Shown here: positions 1 to 6,921 of the stretch, one piece after another
Position numbering within the stretch: the first letter of the stretch is position 1
Layout of the letters: each line of letters starts with the position of its first letter
Source: Collinsella sp.
Lineage (GTDB): Bacteria > Actinomycetota > Coriobacteriia > Coriobacteriales > Coriobacteriaceae
Length of the DNA stretch: 12,003 nucleotides
Assembly (NCBI GenBank): GCA_019419625.1
Contig: DXZO01000030.1
Location: 33,541 to 45,543 of the forward strand
Reading direction: 5' to 3'
Notes under the pieces: generated by a model
What the model saw: only the letters and a program-made list of their open reading frames with translations
Database searches by the model: none
What the model was told of the DNA's origin: nothing
Position numbers and translations under genes: made by a program

Positions 1-580
1 TCATGCCGATCACGGCGCGGGCGCACGAAAGCACAAACGGCAGGACTTCGCGCCAGGTGTGAGCGCAAAATAGTCGCCAGCCCCGCACTCCATGCAGACG
101 AAACATCTGCTCCAGTGACTGATCAACCTGCGTCAAACCCTCGACCAGCGAGAAATATACGCCCGGCAGCGCCATCAAAAAGACCGCCGCGATGCTCACA
201 CGTGCCGACCCCAACCAAATGAGCAGCAGGACCACCACGCAGGCAACCGGCGTCGCCTTTACAAACGACAGTGCCGGAGCCACCAGGTGCGCAAACGCAC
301 GCGACCGCACCGAGACTCCCGCCAGCACGCCGCCGCACACCGCGGCAAGCGCCAGCCCGCCCAATATTCGCGCGCCCGAGCCCGCCAAAATCGCCCAGGT
401 ACCGCCATCGCACACCAGGCGCAGCAGCGCCAAGGCAACAGCACCCGGCCCCGGCAAGATCAGCGGCTGCGCTACCAACGCCGCCACCAGCACCCACACG
501 GCAAGCCAAAAGGCGGCGACGGCACCTGCTGCCGCCACCGCCTTCATACGCTCTGTCATTTGTCGAGCAAACGCACGCAC
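1..580 (-). CDS. ABC transporter permease, NitT/TauT (SsuC/TauC-like) type, partial
   Basis: Inner-membrane permease of an ABC importer. The gene runs leftward out of the window, so only the first 193 codons are visible and the C-terminus is missing. After a short basic N-terminus there is a hydrophobic segment (about residues 14-37), then further membrane segments at roughly 70-90, 98-120 and 125-145. The cytoplasmic EAA-loop signature, where the ATPase docks, is recognisable around residues 157-181: a conserved Gly at 164 (LHGVRGW) followed by EVLPF. I chose GTG at 580 because GGAG lies six bases upstream, inside the last codons of the upstream gene, and because it starts three bases after that gene's TAG. 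ATG at 559 is an alternative but has no ribosome site. The preceding gene encodes a lipoprotein binding component, so the two form one importer. The ATPase gene probably lies beyond position 1. The substrate cannot be read from the sequence; family members carry sulfonates, nitrate, thiamine precursors and others. Confidence 0.88.
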   Translation of the reverse strand, partial: MRAFARQMTERMKAVAAAGAVAAFWLAVWVLVAALVAQPLILPGPGAVALALLRLVCDGGTWAILAGSGARILGGLALAAVCGGVLAGVSVRSRAFAHLVAPALSFVKATPVACVVVLLLIWLGSARVSIAAVFLMALPGVYFSLVEGLTQVDQSLEQMFRLHGVRGWRLFCAHTWREVLPFVLSCARAVIGM

Positions 581-583
581 GGG

Positions 584-1639
584 CTACTCCATGTAGTAGA
601 AATCGTCAGCCGGGAGCTTGCCGCCCACGGCGCTCGCGTCCGCATCGGCCAGCACCTGCAGGTACCCACCGAGCGCCGCCTTCATATCCTTCCCCGTCTG
701 GCACACGAGCATGCACCCGGGAATCGCCTTTTCGGCAATCGTGGCGTTATCCACGATGCCCGCATCGACCACGGCCTGAGCCCAATCTGCCGGCGCCGCA
801 TTGACGGCTTTCACGCTCGCCTCATGGCAGCGCAAGAATTCCGCCACGGCGTCGGGATGCTCCTCGGCAAACGCGCGGCGCACCACGGTCACACCCGTCA
901 GCAAGCGCGAGCCCGTGTCACCTGCCAGCTCATCCCACACATCGGTCAGACTTACCGGAGCCGACAGCTTGCCTTCGCTCTTGGCGATGGCGGCGGTCTT
1001 GAACGGCTCGGGCAGCACGCCCACAGCAGACGGATCGGCAAGCAGGGCCGACAGCACCTCGGTGGGCTCGCTCTTAAACTCGAGCGTCACCTGGCCGGTC
1101 AGGCCCGCGCGCTCCAGCAGGTAGTTCATGACGTACTCCGGCGTGATGCCCTTGCCCGTCATATAGACGGTATGGCCCGCCAGATCGCCAAACGAGGCCA
1201 CACTCGCATCGCCCGTCACAACGCTCAGCACGCCCAGCGTGTTGATGTCGATGACCTGCACCGCGCCCTCGGTCTTGTTGTAGAGCACGCTCGCCACGTT
1301 GGCGGGCACTAGGGCGATATCGACATCGCCCTGAATGACCTTGGGCACGATCTCGTCGGCTGCGGCGCTGATCGCAAAGTCGAACTCGTTATCCGTCTCG
1401 CCGCTCGCCGCCTGGTCCATAAACCTCACCAGACCGATCGACGTCGGGCCCTTGAGCGAGGCGACGTGCACCTCAACCGGCTCCGCAGCAGCACCGGCGC
1501 CGTCCGTGGCAGCCGAGCCCGCGGCGGACCCGGCACCGACAGCCCCGCCGCCACAGCCCGCGAGCGCAAGCGACAACGCGCCCACGGCGAGCGCCGAGGC
1601 CAACCCCCGGCGCGTCATCTCAACATCAAACGCGCGCAT
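584..1639 (-). CDS. ABC transporter substrate-binding lipoprotein, NitT/TauT/NMT1-like
   Basis: Extracytoplasmic solute-binding protein of 351 residues that should capture the ligand for the permease encoded just downstream. The N-terminus is a lipoprotein signal: a basic stretch with twin arginines (MTRRGL, from residue 8), a hydrophobic core and the lipobox LAGC, with the lipidated Cys at 29. A Gly/Ala-rich flexible linker follows to about residue 50. The mature part has the family pattern: a beta strand with VASLKGPTSIGL near the start, then GDVDIALVPANVAS and a later LPEPFKTA segment typical of periplasmic-binding-protein class II folds. The protein ends in KLPADDFYYME. Cys 271, 309 and 313 are unusual for an exported protein. 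ATG 1639 is preferred: GGGG lies about 10 bases upstream, and the start is two bases after the hydrogenase stop codon. GTG 1648 and ATG 1618 are less likely because their ribosome sites are worse. The close spacing implies translational coupling with hydA. Ligand unknown. Confidence 0.88.
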   Translation of the reverse strand: MRAFDVEMTRRGLASALAVGALSLALAGCGGGAVGAGSAAGSAATDGAGAAAEPVEVHVASLKGPTSIGLVRFMDQAASGETDNEFDFAISAAADEIVPKVIQGDVDIALVPANVASVLYNKTEGAVQVIDINTLGVLSVVTGDASVASFGDLAGHTVYMTGKGITPEYVMNYLLERAGLTGQVTLEFKSEPTEVLSALLADPSAVGVLPEPFKTAAIAKSEGKLSAPVSLTDVWDELAGDTGSRLLTGVTVVRRAFAEEHPDAVAEFLRCHEASVKAVNAAPADWAQAVVDAGIVDNATIAEKAIPGCMLVCQTGKDMKAALGGYLQVLADADASAVGGKLPADDFYYME

Positions 1640-1641
1640 CG

Positions 1642-3453
1642 TTAGCACTTCCCCTCGTTAGGCATCGACCAGGCGTGATGGTCGGTATGCAGCAACTCCT
1701 CGGCCAGCGGCGAGAGCGGCGCGCCCAAAAACTCGCGGTAGCACGCCTGAACATCGGGGTTCTCGTGCGAGAAGCGAATGTCCGCAGCGGCATCCAGGCC
1801 CCACAGCACCTGGCCGCGCTCGGCCGCCAGCTCGCAGCCGTCGTGGATGGGCTGACCGCCGCCACCGACGCAGCCGCCCGGGCACGCCATGACCTCGACG
1901 AAGTCATAGCTCGCACGGCCGTCGCGAATCGCGTCGAGCAGGCGGGCGGCGTTACCCAGCCCGTGCGCCACGGCGACGCGCACCTTGGTGCCATCGATAT
2001 CGGCGACGGCTTCTTTCCAGCCGTCCAGGCCGCGCACATCGGTAAAGAAGTCCGCATCGGGGTTCTTGCCCGTCACCAGGTAATATGCCGAGCGCACGGC
2101 TGCCTCCATCACGCCGCCCGTGGCGCCAAAGATCACGCCCGCGCCCGTGCCAAAGCCCAGCGGCGTATCGAGCGGCTCCTCGACCAGCGTGTCAACGCTC
2201 ACGTGGCTCGCACGGATTATGCGCACCATCTCGCGCACCGTCAGCGCAACGTCCACATCGGGCGTGCCGTCCTCGCCCACCATGCTCGGCAGCGCGCACT
2301 CGGCCTTCTTGGCCGTGCACGGCATAACGGACACCACGAACAGGCGCTCGGACTCCACGCCCAGCACCTTGGCGTAGTAGGTCTTGGCAATAGCGCCGAA
2401 CATCTGCTGCGGCGACTTGGACGTGGACAGGCTGTCGACAAACTCCGGATAGCGCGCCTTCACAAAGCGCACCCAGCCCGGGCAGCAGCTCGTAAACATG
2501 GGCCAGCCGCGGCTGTCGCCCTCGCCCTTGGCGGCGGCGCCCAGGCGCTCGATCAGTTCGGATCCCTCCTCCATAATGGTGAGGTCGGCCGAGAAATCGG
2601 TGTCGAACACGTACTCAAAGCCCACGCGGCGCAGCGCGCAGGCCAGGCGCTCAACGGTGGCCTCCTCGCGAGATATGCCGAGTTCCTCGCCCCAGGCGCT
2701 GCGCACGGCCGGCGCGATCTGCACCAGCACGATCTTGTCGGGATTAGCGAGCGCGTCAAACACGGTCTCGGTATCGTCGCGCTCGCGCAGGGCGCCCGTC
2801 GGACAATGTGTAATGCACTGGCCGCACGCGACGCAATCGGTCTTGCCGATCGGTGCGCGCCCGCGGGTACCCACGGCGGTATGCGTGGCGCGGTTGGTCA
2901 GGTCCCAAATCCCTAGGCCCTGCACGCTCTCGCACACCTTGATGCAGCGCATGCATTTAATGCACTTGTCGTTTTCGCGGATGATGGGAAAATCGAAATC
3001 CCAGCCCTCGCCCGCCAAATGCCTTTGATACGGCAGATAGAAAATGCCCAGATCGTTGGCGATGGTCTGCAAGTTGCAGTTGCCGCTGCGCACGCAGCTC
3101 GTGCACTGCGAATCGTGCTGGGACAGCAGCAGCTGCACGTTGGTGCGACGCGCCTCGCGGGCCTTGGGGCTGTTGGTGTGGACCACCATGCCGTCGAGCA
3201 CGTAGTTGTTGCAGGCGGCAACCAGCTGGTCGCAGCCCTCAACCTCGACCACGCATACGCGGCAGCCGCCGATCTCGTTTAGATCGCGCAGGTAGCACAG
3301 GGTGGGAATCTGGATGCTGACGGACTTGGCCGCATCCAGGATCGTGGTGTGCTCGGGAACCACGACCTCGCAATTATCGATAGTGAGCTTGACCATGTTA
3401 TGCGCTCCGTTTTCGGTGTTGTCGCTGACGGTGGTGTTGTTGGGCTCTACCAT
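1642..3453 (-). CDS. hydA: [FeFe] hydrogenase catalytic subunit, group A (M3 architecture)
   Basis: Cytoplasmic enzyme interconverting 2H+ + 2e- and H2; 603 residues. Domains in order: plant-ferredoxin-like [2Fe-2S] with Cys 53, 64, 67, 81; the His-Cys [4Fe-4S] site H113, C117, C120, C126; two [4Fe-4S] clusters at C164/167/170/174 and C207/210/213/217, the second followed by Pro; then the H-cluster domain. All three H-cluster signatures are intact: TSCCPGW (C323 the proton-transfer Cys, C324 a ligand), MPCTAKKAE (C379, K382) and the MACPGGCVGGGGQP segment (C524, C528). The 55-residue gap between C324 and C379 equals that in Clostridium pasteurianum CpI. The start ATG 3453 overlaps the stop of the upstream flavoprotein gene by 7 bp and has GGAGG eight bases upstream. 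ATG 3396, also with GGAG at good spacing, would give 584 residues starting MVKLTIDN and is a real alternative. The partner flavoprotein suggests NAD(P)H-linked H2 metabolism, as in group A2. Maturases HydEFG are not in the window. Confidence 0.97.
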   Translation of the reverse strand: MVEPNNTTVSDNTENGAHNMVKLTIDNCEVVVPEHTTILDAAKSVSIQIPTLCYLRDLNEIGGCRVCVVEVEGCDQLVAACNNYVLDGMVVHTNSPKAREARRTNVQLLLSQHDSQCTSCVRSGNCNLQTIANDLGIFYLPYQRHLAGEGWDFDFPIIRENDKCIKCMRCIKVCESVQGLGIWDLTNRATHTAVGTRGRAPIGKTDCVACGQCITHCPTGALRERDDTETVFDALANPDKIVLVQIAPAVRSAWGEELGISREEATVERLACALRRVGFEYVFDTDFSADLTIMEEGSELIERLGAAAKGEGDSRGWPMFTSCCPGWVRFVKARYPEFVDSLSTSKSPQQMFGAIAKTYYAKVLGVESERLFVVSVMPCTAKKAECALPSMVGEDGTPDVDVALTVREMVRIIRASHVSVDTLVEEPLDTPLGFGTGAGVIFGATGGVMEAAVRSAYYLVTGKNPDADFFTDVRGLDGWKEAVADIDGTKVRVAVAHGLGNAARLLDAIRDGRASYDFVEVMACPGGCVGGGGQPIHDGCELAAERGQVLWGLDAAADIRFSHENPDVQACYREFLGAPLSPLAEELLHTDHHAWSMPNEGKC

Positions 3454-5279
3454 TCCAGGTTCCTCCCTCCGCGGAACGCGCCAAAGCCAAAGTGATCGCA
3501 ACGCAGGCAGCGGCTCGCCTCCTGGCGCGCCTCCTGCTCGGTGAGACCCTGCTCGACCAGATCCCAATCGTGAATACGCTCGCCGGCCTCGCGCTCGCCC
3601 AGCTCGCAGCGGCCGCACTCATGCTTGCCCTTAAACTGGACGGTCGGCAGCTCGACCTCGAGCTTGATCTTGTGGTCAAAGCCCAGGTAGCGGTCGATAT
3701 TTGCCGAAGCCACGCGGCCGGCGTTGATGGCACGGATGACGGTGGCGGGACCGGTCTGGCAGTCACCGCCGCTAAAGAGGCCATCGAAGTTGGGCACGGC
3801 GCCATCCGAATCGGTGACCACGCAGCCCCACTTACAAGCGATGCCCATGTCCTCAAACGGCTTGGAATCGATGTCCTGGCCAATGGCCACAAACACGCGC
3901 TCGCAGGGAATGACGCGCTCGGGCGTGGCGGCGGCACGCGGGGCCGGACGCCCACGACGGGGCTCGCCGATAATCTGCGGCTGCACGCGCAGGCCACTCA
4001 CGCGACCTTCCTCGCCCGTCTCGATAGCGAGCGGGGCGGTCAACTCCAGCACCTCGCAGCCCTCGGCCTGGGCGCCGGCGATCTCGGCGTCCTGGGCCGT
4101 CATGTCGCAGATGCGACGGCGGTAGACGATGCTCACCTTTTCGGCACCGCAGCGCACGGCGGAGCGCGCCACGTCCATGGCCACGTTACCGCCGCCGATG
4201 ACGCACACGCGCTGGCCGCTCAGGTCGGGCAGCTCGTCATCGCCGATGGCGCGCAGCATCTTGACGGCCGACTCCACGCCGGGAGCCTCTTCGCCCGGAA
4301 GGCCGAGCTTCTTATCGCTGTGGGCGCCAATGGCCAGGTAGACGGCATCGAACTCGTCGCGCAAACGGGCAAGCTCCTCGCCGTTGACGGAGTGGTCGAG
4401 CTCCACGTCGATGCCGGCGCTCAAGATCCAGTCGATCTCGGCCTGCAGGCGCTCGCGCGGCAGACGATAGCTGGGGATGCCGTAGCGCAGCATGCCGCCC
4501 AGGTGGTGGCGCTGCTCCAAGATGGTCACCTTGTGGCCCATCACGGCCAGGTAGTAAGCGCAAGAAAGACCGGCCGGGCCGCCGCCGATCACGGCGACGC
4601 GCTTCCCGGTGTTGTCCACCACATGCGGCTTGTGGTCGTTGAGGTCGCTATGCTCAACGGCAAAACGCTTGAGGGCGAGGATGTTCATGGGGTCGTCGAC
4701 CATGCCACGGCGGCAGTGCATCTCGCAGGGATGCTCGCACACCAGGCCGCAGACGAGCGGCAGCGGATTGTTCTTGCGGATGACCTTGACGGCGTCGGCA
4801 TAGCGGCCGGCCTCGACCAGCGAAATGTACCCGGGAATGTCGACGTGCGCCGGGCAGCCCGAAACGCACGGGACGCGGGCCTCGCGGTCAAAGCCGCAGG
4901 AGTGCTCGCGAATGTGGTGCTCAAAATCGTCGCGGAAGCCGCGAATGGCCGTGAGTGCCATGGCGCCAGCTTCGTAGCCGATGGCGCAGTCGCTCGAAAG
5001 GTAGATGGTGCGGGCGGTGCGCTCAATCAAGTTGAGCGTGGACTCGTCGGCGCGGCCCTCGAGCACATCGGCGAGCAGGTCGCTCAGCGCGCTCAGGCCC
5101 ACGCGGCAGGGCGTGCAGTTGCCGCAGCTCTGGGTGGAGCACAGATTGACGAGCGCTGCCGTAAACTCAACGGGGCACGGGGCGAGCGAACTCACCGCCA
5201 GACGACGTCCGAGCGCATCGTGCAGGTCGTCCATGACGGCCTGAGCGTGGCTGCGTTCCATTACGTGCAGTCGAGCCAT
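3447..5279 (-). CDS. Hydrogenase-linked NAD(P)/FAD oxidoreductase: NuoF-type 4Fe-4S domain fused to GltD-like flavoprotein
   Basis: Soluble diaphorase-like subunit of 610 residues that should pass electrons between NAD(P)H and the adjacent HydA. Residues about 30-125 resemble the C-terminal [4Fe-4S] domain of NuoF (SCGNCTPCRVG, C52/C55/C58, and C98) without NuoF's FMN domain. A GltD/DPYD-type N-terminal Fe-S domain follows: C138, C142 (CVSGCP) and C177, C181, C185, C189. The FAD Rossmann motif IGGGPAG is at 231-237, and a second dinucleotide motif IGGGNVAMD at 361-369. VYRRR at 385-389 is the type of basic patch that in GltD relatives contacts the NADPH 2'-phosphate. The FAD-closing segment LFSGGDCQTGPATVIRAI starts at 501. 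A C-terminal extension carries two CxxC pairs (C555/C558 and C591/C594), perhaps another metal site. ATG 5279 has GAGAGGGG about five bases upstream; GTG 5294 would overlap that site. First gene of the operon. Family members are often annotated as glutamate synthase beta subunit, but no GltB is encoded here, so glutamate synthesis is unlikely. Confidence 0.93.
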   Translation of the reverse strand: MARLHVMERSHAQAVMDDLHDALGRRLAVSSLAPCPVEFTAALVNLCSTQSCGNCTPCRVGLSALSDLLADVLEGRADESTLNLIERTARTIYLSSDCAIGYEAGAMALTAIRGFRDDFEHHIREHSCGFDREARVPCVSGCPAHVDIPGYISLVEAGRYADAVKVIRKNNPLPLVCGLVCEHPCEMHCRRGMVDDPMNILALKRFAVEHSDLNDHKPHVVDNTGKRVAVIGGGPAGLSCAYYLAVMGHKVTILEQRHHLGGMLRYGIPSYRLPRERLQAEIDWILSAGIDVELDHSVNGEELARLRDEFDAVYLAIGAHSDKKLGLPGEEAPGVESAVKMLRAIGDDELPDLSGQRVCVIGGGNVAMDVARSAVRCGAEKVSIVYRRRICDMTAQDAEIAGAQAEGCEVLELTAPLAIETGEEGRVSGLRVQPQIIGEPRRGRPAPRAAATPERVIPCERVFVAIGQDIDSKPFEDMGIACKWGCVVTDSDGAVPNFDGLFSGGDCQTGPATVIRAINAGRVASANIDRYLGFDHKIKLEVELPTVQFKGKHECGRCELGEREAGERIHDWDLVEQGLTEQEARQEASRCLRCDHFGFGAFRGGRNLEW

Positions 5280-5300
5280 AAGATCCCCTCTCACATGGCA

Positions 5301-5320
5301 GCCCGGAGGCGAGGCCGGGC
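5301..5320 (-). promoter_or_regulatory. GC-rich leader hairpin next to the flavoprotein ribosome site
   Basis: GCCCGG at 5301-5306 pairs with CCGGGC at 5315-5320 across an 8-base loop. In the mRNA this hairpin ends about nine bases before the GAGAGGGG ribosome site of the hydrogenase operon. It could affect translation or mRNA stability; no known riboswitch or regulator fold is recognisable. Confidence 0.35.
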
Positions 5321-5343
5321 GAAGTTGCTACACGCACAACACT

Positions 5344-5364
5344 GACCTAAAAAGCTGTTAGGTC
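5344..5364. promoter_or_regulatory. Perfect 7-bp inverted repeat upstream of the hydrogenase operon
   Basis: GACCTAA at 5344-5350 and TTAGGTC at 5358-5364 are perfect inverted copies separated by 7 bases, about 65-85 bases before the flavoprotein start. The arrangement suits either a dimeric regulator site or a leader stem. It does not match the Rex or FNR consensus as I know them. The regulator is unknown. Confidence 0.35.
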
Positions 5365-5392
5365 TCCACGCAGTTCGGCAGGCGGTATGAAA

Positions 5393-5412
5393 TGTCACCC
5401 TCGGCGGTGAAA
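5393..5412. promoter_or_regulatory. TGTCACC-N6-GGTGAAA near-palindrome, possible operator
   Basis: TGTCACC (5393-5399) and GGTGAAA (5406-5412) form an inverted repeat with one mismatch per arm and a 6-base spacer. It lies just downstream of the candidate promoter of the hydrogenase operon, a position where a bound repressor would block transcription. It resembles no regulator site I can name with confidence. Confidence 0.3.
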
Positions 5413-5439
5413 TAGAACATTACCGCAGATAAATGCCAT

Positions 5440-5468
5440 ATTTGATAAAACGCGTTACCAAATGACAA
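5440..5468 (-). promoter_or_regulatory. Candidate promoter of the hydrogenase operon
   Basis: On the minus strand TTGTCA (5468-5463) matches the -35 consensus at five of six bases. It is followed after 17 bases by TCAAAT (5445-5440), four of six to the -10 consensus. The leader would be about 155 nt. The -35 box sits directly on the 3' flank of the terminator hairpin of the preceding sugar operon. The region is AT-rich compared with its surroundings, so other hexamer pairs are possible. Confidence 0.3.
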
Positions 5469-5503
5469 TGCCCCGCCCACGCAATCACGTGGACGGGGCA
5501 TTG
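5466..5503 (-). terminator. Hairpin terminator after the alpha-glucoside PTS operon
   Basis: A 16-bp stem (arms 5466-5481 and 5488-5503) with a single G-U or A-C type mismatch and a 6-base loop. It starts 33 bases past the stop codon of the glucosidase gene. On the minus strand the 3' flank is only modestly T-rich (ATTGTCATTT), so termination may be partial. The strength of the stem still makes it the likely end of the operon. Confidence 0.75.
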
Positions 5504-5535
5504 CTCCAGGTATGCGGCCAGCGACCCTGTTGCTT

Positions 5536-6918
5536 TTACTTAAGCTCGGGCCAGTAGCCCTTGTTGGCCTCGATCATGTCGTCGAGAACCTCCTTGGCGA
5601 CCTTCATCGAAGGCACGGTCTTGTTCAGCGTAAAGGCCTTGAGCGCCTTCTCGTAAGAACCCTCGATCGTAGCCTCGACCACGAGCTTCTCGGAGTTCAG
5701 CTGCTGCATCATGAGGCCCTGCTGGAACAGAGGAATGTTGTCGCGGCTGATGACCTCGGGGCCATTCTTGCCAATGTAGGCAGGCAGCTCGACCATAGCG
5801 TCGTAGGGCATGTTGGGGATAGCGCCCTTGTTCTCGCAAATGACCAGGAAGCGCTGCTTGGTGTCGTTCTTCAGAGCGATAGCCAGATCGGCAATCCAGT
5901 CGCCGTGGCTGCCCGCATAGAACGTGCTCTCGTCGATCTCGCCCGTCTTCTCGTAGTGGTCGATGCCGTCGAAGAGGTTCTTCTCACGCGTCTCCTCAAC
6001 CTCGTTAGCACGGGTGCGCTCGGGGTTGGAATGCTCGACGAACTCCTTCTGCTGCAGGTAGTAGTTCAGATACGTGTTGGGCAGGTACTCCGGGAAGCAC
6101 TCCATGATCTCGTACTCGCCCTTCCAGACGTAGTACCAGCTGCCCTTGGTGTGGCGGTTCTGCTCGGGGTGCTCGTCAGTGGCCTCCTCGGGCTTCTTTG
6201 CCATGAGCGAGCCCATGCCCTTGAGGTAGGAGTCGGGCAGCAGAATCTCATGCTCCTTGATGTACTCGCGCAGCTGCGGGAGCACCTCCTCGCCCTTGTG
6301 GCGAATCGAGGTGAACCAACCAAAGTGGTTGAGGCCAAAGTAATCGTACTCGACATCCTTCTTGTCGATATCGAGTGCGGCGCAAACCACGTCGATGATC
6401 GCGATCGGCATGTCGCAGATGTTGATGATGCGAGCGTTGGGACGCAGCACGTGGCAGCCCTCGGACACGATGGCAGCAGGGTTGGAGTAGTTGAGAATCC
6501 AGTAGTCCTTCTTGGCGTACTTCTCAACGTCATCGATCAGCTCGACCATGGGGAAGATGGTGCGCATGCCGTAGGCAAGGCCGCCGCAGCCGCAGGTCTC
6601 CTGACCCACGCAACCGTGGCGCAGCGGAATCTTCTCGTCCTGCTCGCGCATGGCGTAGCCGCCCACGCGCATCTGGGCAAACACGAAGCTCGCGTCGGTA
6701 AAAGCCGTCTTTTTGTCGGTGGTCACCGTAAGCTTGATGTCCAGGCCAAGGTCCTCGTGCAAAATCCAGTCCACGAGCACGCCGATCTTGCGCTGACGCT
6801 CCTCGTTGATGTCGTACAGACGAATCTCGTCAACGTCGAGCTCGTCCTTGCGCAGGGCGATGGACTTGACGATGCCGGGGGTAAAGGTGGATCCGCCACC
6901 ACACAGAGTAATGATCAT
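5536..6918 (-). CDS. glvA: GH4 6-phospho-alpha-glucosidase
   Basis: Cytoplasmic NAD+- and divalent-metal-dependent hydrolase of 460 residues. It should split maltose-6-phosphate and related 6-phospho-alpha-glucosides delivered by the PTS into glucose-6-phosphate and the free sugar or aglycone. The GH4 dinucleotide-binding start MIITLCGGGSTFTPG places the glycine motif at 7-15. NYSNPAA (143-149) is the substrate and NAD segment. CDMP at 168-171 is the motif that separates alpha-specific GH4 enzymes from beta-specific ones, which carry CNVP. GLNHFGW (195-201) supplies the second metal ligand, H198. Tyr 262 or 263 (GSWYYVW) is the probable base, by position relative to GlvA. Length is normal for the family (about 440-460). 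AAGGAG nine bases before ATG 6918, and only 3 bases separate it from the EIICB stop, so the two are co-translated. Orthologues are also called malA, malH or aglB; the symbol is a family-level assignment. No C-terminal truncation or frameshift is seen. Confidence 0.95.
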   Translation of the reverse strand: MIITLCGGGSTFTPGIVKSIALRKDELDVDEIRLYDINEERQRKIGVLVDWILHEDLGLDIKLTVTTDKKTAFTDASFVFAQMRVGGYAMREQDEKIPLRHGCVGQETCGCGGLAYGMRTIFPMVELIDDVEKYAKKDYWILNYSNPAAIVSEGCHVLRPNARIINICDMPIAIIDVVCAALDIDKKDVEYDYFGLNHFGWFTSIRHKGEEVLPQLREYIKEHEILLPDSYLKGMGSLMAKKPEEATDEHPEQNRHTKGSWYYVWKGEYEIMECFPEYLPNTYLNYYLQQKEFVEHSNPERTRANEVEETREKNLFDGIDHYEKTGEIDESTFYAGSHGDWIADLAIALKNDTKQRFLVICENKGAIPNMPYDAMVELPAYIGKNGPEVISRDNIPLFQQGLMMQQLNSEKLVVEATIEGSYEKALKAFTLNKTVPSMKVAKEVLDDMIEANKGYWPELK

Positions 6919-6921
6919 TGT

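Noticed and set aside
1675..2916. Plus-strand ORF of 413 codons
   Set aside because: Antisense to hydA; no recognisable protein features.
3454..3618. N-terminal extension of hydA upstream of ATG 3453
   Set aside because: The frame is open but runs through the end of the flavoprotein gene in another frame. The Arg/Gly-rich translation has no homology-like features, and ATG 3453 has an excellent ribosome site.
3492..5345. Plus-strand ORF of 617 codons
   Set aside because: Antisense shadow of the GltD-like flavoprotein gene; repetitive Ala/His/Asp composition and no ribosome site.
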